Shown here piece after piece: positions 9,511-17,664 of a stretch of 38,270 nt of DNA. Source of the DNA: Pirellulales bacterium (GTDB taxonomy: Bacteria > Planctomycetota > Planctomycetia > Pirellulales > Lacipirellulaceae). The stretch is from assembly GCA_020847515.1 (NCBI GenBank), contig JADLBW010000007.1:1-38270 (forward strand), written 5' to 3'. Under the pieces are notes generated by a model. That model worked only from the letters and a program-made list of their open reading frames with translations, was not told where the DNA came from and searched no databases. Position numbers and translations under genes: made by a program. Within the stretch, counting starts at the first letter, position 1, and each line of letters starts with the position of its first letter.

Positions 9511-9630
9511 TTTTCAAGCTAGGTGGGCGCCATGGCCACGGAGGTCCGCCGACGTGGCCATGCTTTGCGGGAATTCATCATGTTCGCGCGGACGTGGACA
9601 TGGCGCCCCAATCCCCCAGCTTGAAGAACT
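9511..9630 (+). repeat. 120-bp repeat family B, copy 1
   Basis: Its termini are inverted: TTCAAGCT...GGGCGCCATGG on the left and CATGGCGCC...CAGCTTGAA on the right. Inside is a second perfect palindrome, CATGGCCACG (9531-9540) with CGTGGCCATG (9553-9562). A recognisable relative lies at 33968-34098 between ilvN and the biotin pair. Two GGACRT hexamers (9590-9601) precede the right end; the other copy has five. No coding capacity is evident. The rest of the 9428-9846 gap shows nothing else convincing apart from a CATAAT-like patch near 9748. Confidence 0.7.
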
Positions 9631-9846
9631 ATCAGCCCTGTTGGAAGACCGGGGCCAGCGGATCTACCCAACCATAACTTTCACCGTTGACAAAGCGCTT
9701 ACTTGATTCTCCGCTGCCGCCGGTGTTCAATCGCCGCGTGGAGAGGCATAATCCTGGGAGCTGCCGCCATCGGCTTAGACGGCTTCCGCCCGCGACCGTC
9801 CGCGTCGCTTGCTCATCCACGCTTAACGATCTCCAAGAGCCTCATC

Positions 9847-11025
9847 ATGCCGACCATGCGCGTCCTCCCTACCGTCGTGCTCACATCCGCTCTACTAGGC
9901 GCCGCCGACCGCAGCGCCGCCGAAATCCAAACCCTCTACCGCGGCGAGTGCTTCACCCCCGCCGCAGCCGCCGAGAAACTCGCCCGCTTCGCCGCCCAAT
10001 ATGAAACTCGCGAGCAGTGGCGGGACCGCGCCGAGCAGATCCGCCAGGGCGTACTTCGCGGCCTGAACCTCCAGCAGCTTCCGCCGGCCTGTCCGCTGAA
10101 GCCCATCCGCCACAGCTCGCGCCAGCACGACGGCTACGCCGTCGAGAACGTCGCCTTCGAGAGCCTGCCGGGCTTCTGGGTCACCGGCAACCTCTATCTG
10201 CCCGCCGATGTGAAACAGCCCGCCCCCGGCGTCCTCTGCCCGCACGGCCACCTCGACGACAACCGCATGCTGGAGCAAACCCAGAAGCGCTGCGCGGCCC
10301 TGGCCCGCATGGGAGCGGTCGTCTTCGCCTGGGACATGATCGGCTACGGCGAATCGAAGCCCGTCCCCCACCGCCATAGCGAGGCCGCCCGCCTGCAGAC
10401 CTACAACAGCATGCGGGCCGTCGACTTTCTCCTCTCGCTGGGACTGGTCGACGAAGACCGCCTCGCCGTCACCGGCGAATCGGGCGGCGGCACGCAGTCG
10501 TTCCTCCTGGCGGCGGTCGATCCGCGGATCGACGCCAGCGTCCCGGTCGTAATGGTCTCGGCCCACTTCTACGGCGGCTGCATGTGCGAAAGCGGCATGC
10601 CGATCCACAAGAGCGACCAGCACGAAACCAACAACGTCGAAATCGCCGCTAGCATCGCCCCCCGCCCGCAACTGCTCGTCTCCTGCGGCGGCGACTGGAC
10701 CCGCAACACGCCCGAGGTCGAATTCCCCTACCTCCAGCGAGTCTATGAACTCATGGGCGCCAGAGAAAACGTCGAGAACGCCCACTTCGCCGACGAGCAG
10801 CACGACTATGGCCCGTCGAAGCGCACGGCCATGTACCGCTTCCTCGCCAAGCACCTCAAACTCGATCTTTCGCGGATCCAGAACGACCAGGGCCAGGTCG
10901 ATGAGAGTCCCTTCACCGTGCACGACCGCGAAGATCTACTGGTCTTTCCCGCCGACAAACCCCGCCCCGACTACGCCGAAACCGACGGCGAAAAAGTAGT
11001 CCGCCTCCTCGACCGCCGCGATTAA
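9847..11025 (+). CDS. secreted alpha/beta hydrolase, acetylxylan-esterase-like
   Basis: A 392-residue enzyme of the alpha/beta hydrolase fold. The nucleophile elbow is GESGGG (Ser212), the oxyanion-side segment is CPHGHLDDNR, and a candidate catalytic histidine is His319 (DEQHDYGPSKR). The lid-free layout and the FAWDMIGYGES motif recall the acetylxylan/cephalosporin-C esterase group that is abundant in planctomycetes. The substrate is unknown but probably an acylated carbohydrate. ATG 9847 is chosen because it gives a signal peptide (MPTMRVLPTVVLTSALLGAA); an in-frame ATG at 9703 would prefix an unlikely arginine-rich extension lying in a non-coding gap. It is followed by palindromic element copy 1 and gluQ. 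Confidence 0.85.
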   Translation: MPTMRVLPTVVLTSALLGAADRSAAEIQTLYRGECFTPAAAAEKLARFAAQYETREQWRDRAEQIRQGVLRGLNLQQLPPACPLKPIRHSSRQHDGYAVENVAFESLPGFWVTGNLYLPADVKQPAPGVLCPHGHLDDNRMLEQTQKRCAALARMGAVVFAWDMIGYGESKPVPHRHSEAARLQTYNSMRAVDFLLSLGLVDEDRLAVTGESGGGTQSFLLAAVDPRIDASVPVVMVSAHFYGGCMCESGMPIHKSDQHETNNVEIAASIAPRPQLLVSCGGDWTRNTPEVEFPYLQRVYELMGARENVENAHFADEQHDYGPSKRTAMYRFLAKHLKLDLSRIQNDQGQVDESPFTVHDREDLLVFPADKPRPDYAETDGEKVVRLLDRRD

Positions 11026-11033
11026 CCCCCAGC

Positions 11034-11108
11034 GGGGTCGGGATTCTTTTGCGACCATCGACCCAGCCATCTCTCAATGCCCCCAAGTCGCAAAAGCATC
11101 CCGACCCC
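11034..11108 (+). repeat. palindromic element family A, copy 1 (intergenic)
   Basis: The left arm GGGTCGGGAT...TTTTGCGAC is at 11035-11055 and the right arm GTCGCAAAAG...CCCGACCC at 11087-11107, each 21 bp, flanking a 31-base spacer. The arms pair except for one conserved internal mismatch (arm position 11). One extra G/C pair lies outside. It starts 9 bases after the hydrolase stop and ends 20 bases before the gluQ start. Confidence 0.92.
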
Positions 11109-11128
11109 GTCCGCGCCGCCTCCATCGC

Positions 11129-12070
11129 ATGCCCCGCACCCGTCTAGCACCTTCCCCCACCGGGGCCCTGCACCTCGGCAACGCCCGGACGTTCCTGTTG
11201 AACTGGGCCCTGGCTCGCCAGCACGGCTGGCAGATCGTGCTGCGGATCGAAGACCTCGACGGGCCCCGCATCAAGCCGGGCGCCGACGCGGCGGCGATCG
11301 ATATCCTCCAGTGGCTCGGCCTCGATTGGGACGAAGGCCCTGTTTATCAGCGCCGCGACCTGGCCCCGTATGAGGCCGCCCTCGTGCAGCTCGCCGCCCA
11401 GGGCGATATCTACCCCTGCCGCTGCACCCGCCGCGAGATCGCCGCCGCCGCCCTCTCCGCCCCGCACGGCGACGAGCACGACCTCCGCTACTCGGGCGCC
11501 TGCCGCCCCCCGGAGCCGACGCCGCTGGACTACCGCTCCTTCGTCGGCGAAGGGGTCGCCTGGCGAATGCGCGTGCCGCCCGAAACGCCCAGTTTCCACG
11601 ACCGCTTCCTCGGCTGCCACGTTCATAATCTGGCCGAGACGACCGGCGACTTCATCGTCGCCACCAAAGAAGGCCTGCCGAGCTACCAGCTCGCCGTGGT
11701 AGTCGACGACGCCCGCCAGGGAGTCGACCGCATCGTCCGCGGCGACGATCTGGCAAGCTCCGCCCACCGGCAGATCCTGCTGCAAGATCGCCTCGGCCTC
11801 CCGCACATCCCGCGGTACTACCACCTGCCGCTGGTCATCGGCGAAGACGGCCGCCGACTCGCCAAGCGCCACGGCGACACGCGACTGGCCCATTACCGCG
11901 CCGCCGGAGTGCCGGTCGAGCGCATCATCGCGCTGTTATCCCGCTGGTGCGGCCTGCCCGGGCCGCCCGCCAAGAGCGCCGTCGAGTTCGCCCACCGCTT
12001 CGAACTAGCCCGCCTCCCGCGGGCTGCGATCACCTTCACCGCGGCCGACGAAGCGCTCCTCGCCCAGTGA
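11129..12070 (+). CDS. gluQ: glutamyl-Q tRNA(Asp) synthetase
   Basis: A 313-residue truncated glutamyl-tRNA synthetase paralogue that, in the known family, attaches glutamate to queuosine at the wobble position of tRNA(Asp). Class I signatures are present: the HIGH-like HLGN (15-18), RIEDLDGPR (39-47), and a KMSKS-like RLAKRHGD near 250. The zinc site is Cys97, Cys99, Tyr121 and Cys125 (YPCRCTRREI...YSGAC). The anticodon-binding domain of a full GluRS is missing, and the length matches GluQ-RS (about 300). Palindromic element copy 1 lies 20 bases before the ATG, so it would be part of the 5' leader if transcribed with the hydrolase. Confidence 0.92.
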   Translation: MPRTRLAPSPTGALHLGNARTFLLNWALARQHGWQIVLRIEDLDGPRIKPGADAAAIDILQWLGLDWDEGPVYQRRDLAPYEAALVQLAAQGDIYPCRCTRREIAAAALSAPHGDEHDLRYSGACRPPEPTPLDYRSFVGEGVAWRMRVPPETPSFHDRFLGCHVHNLAETTGDFIVATKEGLPSYQLAVVVDDARQGVDRIVRGDDLASSAHRQILLQDRLGLPHIPRYYHLPLVIGEDGRRLAKRHGDTRLAHYRAAGVPVERIIALLSRWCGLPGPPAKSAVEFAHRFELARLPRAAITFTAADEALLAQ

Positions 12071-12081
12071 CGCGACAACAG

Positions 12082-12262
12082 GTCTCTCGCAGAGGCGCAG
12101 AGGAGTGAAGAGAATCGGAACCTTGAGAACACTCTTCTTCACTAAGCCATGCTTATCCCAGTCAGCGCCTATTAGCGCCTATCAGCGTTCCAAACCATCG
12201 CTTCATTACTTCCTTCACTTCTCTCTCCATTCCCTCTGCGCCTCCGCGCCTCTGCGAGAGAC
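12082..12262. repeat. inverted-repeat element family E, between gluQ and the M1 peptidase
   Basis: GTCTCTCGCAGAGGCG (12082-12097) is the exact complement of 12247-12262. Adjacent CAGAGG and CTCTGCGCCTCC extend the match imperfectly, so the ends are about 25 bp long. The interior contains the direct repeat GCGCCTATTAGCGCCTATCA and no ORF. It fills most of the gap between two converging genes. Similar CTCTGCG-type ends are familiar from environmental bacterial genomes, but I cannot name the family. Confidence 0.65.
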
Positions 12263-12300
12263 TTAATCCGCACGAGCCTCTACAAGAGACCTTCCTCGTT

Positions 12301-14949
12301 TCACTTCGCCGCCTTCGCCTTGCCCTTGAGTTCCTCGAGCGATTTTTCCAGCTTCTCCTGCGCCTCGCGCAGCTCCCGCACCTCGCTCCGCAGCCGCGTC
12401 ACCTCGGCCGGCGCGAGCTGCGTCTCTTTATCCAGCGACTCCAGGGCCCCCTTTGCCGCCGCCGCCACCGCTTCGTTCCGCTCGTCGCCGGCGAGCGCCT
12501 CCAGCAGCTTGCGGGCCTCGGGGTGCTTCAGCTCCCCGAGCGCCCGGGCGGCCGAAGCGCACAGCGTGTGCCGCGGATGGTTGAGATAGCCCGCCAAAAA
12601 CTCAAACGCCGCCTGCCGTCGCTTCCCCTTCTGCGAAACTTTGGCCAGCGACGACATCCCGACGGCCACGTCCCGCGGATCGAGCTCCGCCTCGCGGGAC
12701 TTGATCGTCTCGATCACCGCCGGCGCCAGCGAGCCGTCGTTCAACTCCCCCCCGGCCGAAAACGCCGCCCCCACCGGTTCGTTGTTGAAGGTCTCGCTCT
12801 TCAGCGCCTTGCGGACCGCCTCGCTGGTCGCCTTTCCCCGGTAGTTCGCCAATCCTCGAATCGCGGTCGCCGCGATCATCGGGTTCTGCTCGGCGTCGAC
12901 GACCGCCAGCAGCTTCTTCCGCGCGGTCTCGTCGTACGAGTCGCCGATCTCGGCCACCACCCGGTTCCGCACGCGGGCGTCCTGTTGATCGGTCGACTCC
13001 GCCAGCGCCGCAATCGACTCGCTGGTGCGGATCTTCCGCAGCGCGGCCGCCGCCTCCACCCGCACGCCCCAAAAGGGGTCCGCGTTGAGCGCCTGCTTCA
13101 ACAGCTCGACCGACTTAGCGCTGCTTTGCTTAGCCAGCCCCTCGCACGCCAGGATCCGCCCAATCGCGTCGTCCTTGTTCTTGAGCTGCGCCGCCAGTTG
13201 CTCGTCGGCGAGGTCGAACGTCACGCGCGCCAGCAGCGTGTACTCGGGGTCGAACCGCACGATCTCCGGCTCGGCCGGCAGTTTTACGTAAAAGTCGTGC
13301 CGCCGCCCGTCGATCTTGATCGGCTCGTCCACCGCCTTGCCGTCGACGATGAATCGCAACTTTGTCTCCAGGGCGAACATCAGCACCTCCTCGCCCGTCT
13401 CCTGCGTCTGCTCGACCGCGACGTGCGCGATTTTCTCCTCGGCCAGCCACTTGTACGAGACCTTCAGCTCCGGCAAACCGCCGTGATAGACCCACTGGTC
13501 AAAGAACCGATCCAGCGGCCGACCGCTCAGCTCCTCCAGCGCCTGCCGCAGGTCGTCGGTCACCACGTCGCCCAGCGCATGCTGCTTCAGATACGTGCGA
13601 ATCGCCTCCCGGTACAGGTCCTCTCCCACCAGGCTCCGCAGCATGTGCAGCACCCAGCTTCCCTTGGGGTAGTTGCGGAAGTCGAACTGCTCGCGCGGCT
13701 CCTTGTACAGCTTGTAGACGATCGGCCGATGGTCCTTCTGCGCCGGAAAGATCTCCTCCCGCGCATCGAGGTACAGCCCGTACAAGAGGTCGTCGCGCCC
13801 CAGCTTGCGCCCCTCGTAGAGCAGCGCGTAGTACGTGGCGAAACCTTCGTTCAGCCACAAGTGGCTCCAGTCCTTGCAGGTGACGTAGTCGCCGAACCAC
13901 TGGTGGGCCATCTCGTGGGCGTTGAGCGACCGACTGCTGCGGACGTTCTCGACCTCGTCGGCCAGAATCGTTCGCTGCGTGAGCGTCGTGAGCGTCGTGT
14001 TCTCCATCCCGCCCCAGTGATAGTCGGCGCAGGTCGCCTGATCGTACTTCTCCCAGGGAAACGGCACGCCGATCTCCTCTTCGAAGAACGCCATGATCTC
14101 GGCCGTTTCGTCAAACGCGTTCGCCGCGTACCTGGCCTTCGAGGGCTGCGTATAGAACCCCAGCGGCGTGTCGCCGTGCTGCCCCTCGAGCTTCTTCAAA
14201 TAGCCCGCTACGACGCAGATGAGATAGTTCGCGTGCGGCTTCTCCTGCAGCCAGTGGACCGCCTTCAAGTCCCCCTGTTCGTCCTTCTCTTCCACCAGGC
14301 GGCCGTTGGAAACCACCGTCATCGCCCGCGGCACATGCAGCACGATCTCCGACGACGCCCGCTCGTTCGGGTAGTCGAACGACGGGAACCAGTGCCGCGC
14401 CTCGTGCGGCTCCCCCTGCGTCCAGCAGTGGTCGTCTCCCGCGGGCAGCCCCATTTCCGCCGTGCGGAAGAAGAACCCCTGTACGGGCGCCGCCGAGTAG
14501 GCGATCTCGACGCTCCCCTCCTCGCCGACCGCAATCGCCTTCTCGAACACGATCGTCACGCTCTGGTCGTCCGTCGAAAAGTCCCGCACCGCGTGCGATC
14601 CCTTCACCTCGCGGACGTCCAGATCGATGCCGTCCAGCCGCAGCGACCCCAGCGGCTCGCCCAGCGGCTTGAACCGCAACGTCGCCGTGCCCGAAACGGT
14701 GTGCTTCTTAAAATCGGGCGTCACGTCAAGCTTGATGTGCAGCAGATCGACCTGCCGAACCGGGGCATACTGCCGCGGGTTGGATTGATTGGCGCCCAGC
14801 GACTCCCCGTCGCCCTGGCAATAGCGGCACACATGCTCATGCCCTGCCGCGCCCGCCCGCGACGACAGCCCCGCCGCGACCGCCGCGAAGGTTAGCGCCG
14901 CAATAAACTTCTCGAACCGACGGCTATGCACCTGAACGTGGCAATTCAT
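12301..14949 (-). CDS. secreted M1 family aminopeptidase with HEAT repeats
   Basis: An 882-residue zinc aminopeptidase of the M1 (gluzincin) family. A signal peptide spans about 1-35, followed by HVCRYCQGDGE. The substrate-N-terminus motif is GGMEN (313-317). Zinc ligands are HEMAH (His345, His349) and Glu368 in LWLNEGFATYYALL, with Glu346 as the catalytic base. After the catalytic part, residues of about 590-830 form alpha-helical HEAT-like repeats (for example VRVEAAAALRKIRTSESIAAL). The last 40 residues are a charged coiled coil (EVRELREAQEKLEKSLEELK). It probably degrades peptides outside the cytoplasm. It converges with gluQ. The 500-base region upstream holds repeats only. Confidence 0.93.
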   Translation of the reverse strand: MNCHVQVHSRRFEKFIAALTFAAVAAGLSSRAGAAGHEHVCRYCQGDGESLGANQSNPRQYAPVRQVDLLHIKLDVTPDFKKHTVSGTATLRFKPLGEPLGSLRLDGIDLDVREVKGSHAVRDFSTDDQSVTIVFEKAIAVGEEGSVEIAYSAAPVQGFFFRTAEMGLPAGDDHCWTQGEPHEARHWFPSFDYPNERASSEIVLHVPRAMTVVSNGRLVEEKDEQGDLKAVHWLQEKPHANYLICVVAGYLKKLEGQHGDTPLGFYTQPSKARYAANAFDETAEIMAFFEEEIGVPFPWEKYDQATCADYHWGGMENTTLTTLTQRTILADEVENVRSSRSLNAHEMAHQWFGDYVTCKDWSHLWLNEGFATYYALLYEGRKLGRDDLLYGLYLDAREEIFPAQKDHRPIVYKLYKEPREQFDFRNYPKGSWVLHMLRSLVGEDLYREAIRTYLKQHALGDVVTDDLRQALEELSGRPLDRFFDQWVYHGGLPELKVSYKWLAEEKIAHVAVEQTQETGEEVLMFALETKLRFIVDGKAVDEPIKIDGRRHDFYVKLPAEPEIVRFDPEYTLLARVTFDLADEQLAAQLKNKDDAIGRILACEGLAKQSSAKSVELLKQALNADPFWGVRVEAAAALRKIRTSESIAALAESTDQQDARVRNRVVAEIGDSYDETARKKLLAVVDAEQNPMIAATAIRGLANYRGKATSEAVRKALKSETFNNEPVGAAFSAGGELNDGSLAPAVIETIKSREAELDPRDVAVGMSSLAKVSQKGKRRQAAFEFLAGYLNHPRHTLCASAARALGELKHPEARKLLEALAGDERNEAVAAAAKGALESLDKETQLAPAEVTRLRSEVRELREAQEKLEKSLEELKGKAKAAK

Positions 14950-15456
14950 CTGGCGTTTATCTCTCCTCTATCCCGCGCGAAATATCCCTTCGTGAACAAT
15001 CGACGGCCCGCGAATCTCGCGACTGATCGCGAATAATCGAAAGACCCCCAGCTTGCAGCTTCAGCCGGGGTCGTTTCCCATTAGGGTGAAAACGGCGCCC
15101 GTTGGACCACGTCTACTGGTGAGCCCCATAGCATGACCCAAAGCATATCCATTCGCGGCCGTCCGCGTGATTCGTGGGCAAGAGAATTCCCTTGAACCTC
15201 ACCCAAGCGTGATGTCATTACCCGACCAAAGCCGCCCAAAATTGTAGCTCAACCGCCCCTGCAAGACGCCGCCGCATCCGCCAAAACTACCACCACATCT
15301 GATTTAGCCGCCGAAACATCCTTATTCCGGCCCCACCTCCTTGCGGGGAGGGCTGGGGCAGGGGTGAACTACACTCTGGGCCGCCCGTTCTCCTGATTCC
15401 CTTCTCGCGCGCTTTCGCGTATTTCGCGGGCATAAGTCCAAACCGTCGAGCACGCT
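14950..15456. other. 507-base non-coding gap rich in repeats
   Basis: No credible gene. It holds fragments of the GATTCGCGGGC-type dispersed repeat at about 15008-15045 (reverse), 15161-15181 and 15411-15433. It also has half of the CCCCTCC...GGGGAGGG family at 15331-15367. The M1 peptidase promoter must lie in its left part; no clear box is visible. Confidence 0.6.
15331..15367 (+). repeat. CCCTCC/GGGAGG palindrome family C, partial copy
   Basis: The segment CCCCACCTCCTTGCGGGGAG and then GGCTGGGGCAGGGG matches the left half of the element inside carB (38149-38178). No right half is present. Confidence 0.6.
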
Positions 15457-15687
15457 TCAATAATGGGGCGGCTTCTCATGCGGCAAATCCCCCTCCGCCG
15501 CCGACAGCCGCTGCACCGCCGCCCGCTGCCGCGCCGCCTCGCGCTGGAGCGCCTCGATCCGTCGCCCTTGCTCCAGCAGCACCTCGTGCAATTGATCTAC
15601 CACGCGCTGCTGAAACGACAGCCGCTCCTCCAGCGCCGTTAGTCGGGCACTGATGTCACTAGCCTCGGGAAACTCGGCTCTATCCAT
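15457..15687 (-). CDS. slyX: SlyX family protein
   Basis: A 76-residue coiled-coil protein. It has the family pattern: ISARLTALEERLSFQQRVVD, then QLHEVLLEQGRRIEALQRE, and the characteristic C-terminal PPHY (E. coli SlyX ends PPPHY). The molecular role is unknown; the family is small and cytoplasmic. The reading frame stays open further upstream, but ATG 15687 is chosen because it gives the normal SlyX length and the upstream part has no matching sequence. It is divergent from the pterin dehydratase gene, with a 114-base shared upstream region. Confidence 0.88.
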   Translation of the reverse strand: MDRAEFPEASDISARLTALEERLSFQQRVVDQLHEVLLEQGRRIEALQREAARQRAAVQRLSAAEGDLPHEKPPHY

Positions 15688-15801
15688 CGGGCATGCCCTC
15701 TCACGACGCCAGCGCGTCATCCTTGGCCCCGCTGCCCCTATGCGGAATAATGCCAGGCAGCCACACGCGTCACTCAACCGTTCCAGTATGAGGTCCGTCG
15801 C

Positions 15802-16170
15802 ATGAGCGCCCAATCCCCCGCCCAGCTCCGCCAGAAAAAATGCCTCCCCTGCGAAGGCGGCGTCGAACCCTACGCCCCCCAGCAGGCCGCCGACCAACTC
15901 CAGCAGCTCAGCGGCTGGCGGATCACCCACGACGGCCAGCGGATACGCAAGGACTGGGTCGTGAAGAACTTCATGGCCGGCATCGACTTCTTCAACCGCT
16001 GCGCTGAAGTCGCCGAGGCCGACGGCCATCACCCCGACCTCCACCTCGAAGGCTATCGCAACGTCGCGGTGGAGCTCTGGACCCACGCCATCGGCGGCCT
16101 CAGCGAAAACGATTTCATCCTCGCCGCCAAGATCGACGCCCTGCCGATCGAACTACGAAAACAGTCCTAG
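15802..16170 (+). CDS. phhB: 4a-hydroxytetrahydrobiopterin dehydratase
   Basis: A 122-residue pterin-4-alpha-carbinolamine dehydratase that dehydrates the hydroxypterin made by aromatic amino acid hydroxylases and so helps recycle tetrahydrobiopterin. The family signature E-x3-HH-P with downstream W/H and D is present: EADGHHPDLHLEGY (from Glu72, with His76 and His77), ELWTHAIGGLSENDF. The N-terminus carries CLPCEGG, also usual in this family. GAGG at about 15789-15793 supports the ATG. No phenylalanine hydroxylase is in the window, so the protein may act with a remote partner or in another pterin role. Confidence 0.93.
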   Translation: MSAQSPAQLRQKKCLPCEGGVEPYAPQQAADQLQQLSGWRITHDGQRIRKDWVVKNFMAGIDFFNRCAEVAEADGHHPDLHLEGYRNVAVELWTHAIGGLSENDFILAAKIDALPIELRKQS

Positions 16171-16197
16171 CGATAGCATCCGCAGATTACAGCCGCT

Positions 16198-16303
16198 ATA
16201 AGGCACAAAACGCGCAAAACAAAAGAAGTGGGTTCGAAGGCCCTCGATCATCGGAAGCGGGTCGCAGCCGATGCTTTTTGCTTCTCTTGTGCCTCTTCGC
16301 GGC
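16198..16303. repeat. imperfect inverted repeat before the glyoxalase gene
   Basis: AAGGCACAAAACGCGCAAAA (about 16199) faces TTTTGCTTCTCTTGTGCCT (about 16275-16293) as an imperfect inverted pair. This is the only visible content of the 164-base gap. Confidence 0.4.
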
Positions 16304-16334
16304 CAAACCTCCGATCAAGTGCAAGCCGTCGCCT

Positions 16335-16709
16335 ATGCAAGTCCGGCAAACCATCCCCATCTTTCGCATCTTCGACGTCGCCAAGGCCCGCGAGTTTTAC
16401 GTCGACTTTCTCGGCTTCTCAGTCGATTGGGAGCACCGCTTCGAGGGGGTCTCCCCGGTCTATATGCAAATCTCCCGCGACGGCTGCGTCCTCCACCTTT
16501 CCGAACACCACGGCGACTGCTGCCCCGGCTCGACCGCCTTTGTCCGCGTGACGGGCCTCGAAGCGTACCACCGCGAGCTCGTCGACAAGAACTACGGCTA
16601 CCTTCGGCCGGGGATCGAGCGGACCTTCCACAACTCGATGGGCGTCGAAGTCGTTGATCCCTTCGGCAATCGAATCCGATTCGACGAGTCGCTCGGCGCC
16701 CCTCGCTGA
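16335..16709 (+). CDS. glyoxalase/bleomycin-resistance superfamily protein
   Basis: A 124-residue protein of the vicinal-oxygen-chelate fold. The first beta-alpha-beta unit reads IPIFRIFDVAKAREFYVDFL, followed by GFSVDWEHRFEG. The second half ends VEVVDPFGNRIRFDE, a signature of the bleomycin-binding/BLMA-like branch. His-rich LHLSEHHGDCCPGS is in the middle. The function could be antibiotic binding, a lyase or another VOC activity, and the substrate cannot be read from sequence. ATG 16335 (MQVRQTIPIF) is chosen over an upstream in-frame ATG at 16278, since the extra part lies in an inverted-repeat region and looks non-coding. Confidence 0.85.
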   Translation: MQVRQTIPIFRIFDVAKAREFYVDFLGFSVDWEHRFEGVSPVYMQISRDGCVLHLSEHHGDCCPGSTAFVRVTGLEAYHRELVDKNYGYLRPGIERTFHNSMGVEVVDPFGNRIRFDESLGAPR

Positions 16710-16772
16710 CCGCGCACGCTACACGCTGCGCCGCCCCAGTTTCGCACCCCCGCAATACGGAGAAGTCCAGCC

Positions 16773-17093
16773 ATGCTCTTAACAACCACCCCCAGCATCG
16801 AAGGCCGCCAGGTGCGCGAGTATCTCGGCGTCGTCACCGGCGAGGCCATTCTCGGCGCCAACGTCTTCAAAGACTTCTTCGCCGGCATCCGCGACATCAT
16901 CGGCGGCCGCAGCGCCGCCTACGAACAGGAGCTCCAGCGGGCCCGCGACATCGCCATGAACGAGCTCCAGCAGGCCGCCGCCGACCTGGGCGCCAACGCC
17001 ATCCTCGGCGTCGACCTCGATTACGAAACCGTCGGCCCGCAGGGAAGCATGCTCATGGTCAGCGTCAGCGGCACCGCCGTCATCGCCGATTGA
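16773..17093 (+). CDS. YbjQ / UPF0145 family protein
   Basis: A 106-residue cytoplasmic protein of the YbjQ family (often labelled heavy-metal-binding domain). The pattern is clear: [20 protein letters not shown] near the start, then [36 protein letters not shown] and a final [11 protein letters not shown]. The family forms pentamers and its biochemical role is not established. GGAGAAG at 16759-16765, 7 bases before the ATG, supports the start. The protein immediately precedes a nested cluster of palindromic elements. Confidence 0.9.
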   Translation: MLLTTTPSIEGRQVREYLGVVTGEAILGANVFKDFFAGIRDIIGGRSAAYEQELQRARDIAMNELQQAAADLGANAILGVDLDYETVGPQGSMLMVSVSGTAVIAD

Positions 17094-17094
17094 C

Positions 17095-17224
17095 GGGGTC
17101 GGGGCGCCCACGGGGGTCGGGATTCTTTTGCGACTGGCGGCCCCGCCTTGCCAATACACTCACCAGTCGCAAAAGCATCCCGACCCCGTGCCCGGCGCCA
17201 CCAGTCGCAAATGCGTCGGCCCCC
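17095..17224 (+). repeat. degenerate outer copy of element family A surrounding copy 2
   Basis: GGGGTCGGG at 17095-17103 and GTCGCAAATGCGTCGGCCCC at 17204-17223 look like eroded left and right arms of the same family, lying on either side of intact copy 2. Together without copy 2 they span only about 55 bases, so part of the older element would have been lost. Confidence 0.5.
17113..17187 (+). repeat. palindromic element family A, copy 2 (intergenic)
   Basis: 21-bp arms at 17114-17134 and 17166-17186 with a 31-base spacer (17135-17165), plus one outer G/C pair. Same orientation and same arm mismatch as copy 1. It lies between the YbjQ-type gene and the DEAD-box helicase gene. Confidence 0.92.
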
Positions 17225-17239
17225 CTCGCACCGTCGCCA

Positions 17240-17267
17240 TTGACTCCCCCGGGCTGCGTGCTATCCT
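17240..17267 (+). promoter_or_regulatory. candidate promoter of the DEAD-box helicase unit
   Basis: TTGACT (17240-17245), a 16-base spacer and TATCCT (17262-17267) resemble a housekeeping promoter. If used, the transcript would carry a leader of about 390 bases before the helicase ATG. Confidence 0.35.
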
Positions 17268-17664
17268 TGCACCGTACCCCAGGTGCGAGACCGGCGCCGA
17301 AACTCCGCGAGAGTCCGCCGGATCATTCGATTCGATTGTCGCGATCCCCCGGCCCCATAGGCGTAGTTTTCCTGGCGAAAACCCCGGCCGGCGAGCATCC
17401 TTCCTTCGACCGCGACTGATTTTCTTGCCCCTCGCGGCCCTCCCCGTAGCTCTGGCTGCACGGTGAGCTGCCCTCTGGCTGCATTTCCAGCAAATGCAGA
17501 TTCCTAGCGCAGAACCCTCAGCCCATACGCGAGCACTACGGCCAGTCATCCCCTCTCGCGACGCCGGCGTTGCGCCGCCGTCGCGAGCTTGTTACCGAAC
17601 ACGTTCTGCGGCGAGTAGAACTGCCCGTTCGCGCGCCGCGCCAGCCCATCCCACCGGAACTCGC

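Noticed and set aside
9703-9846. N-terminal extension of the alpha/beta hydrolase from ATG 9703
   Set aside because: It would hide the signal peptide that begins at 9847, and the extension looks like translated intergenic sequence.
12523-14895. 790-codon plus-strand frame opposite the M1 peptidase
   Set aside because: Antisense shadow; the minus strand has HEMAH, GGMEN and a signal peptide.
16228-16268. Possible tRNA, because of GGTTCGAAG near 16230
   Set aside because: No acceptor or anticodon stem could be fitted around the T-loop-like sequence.
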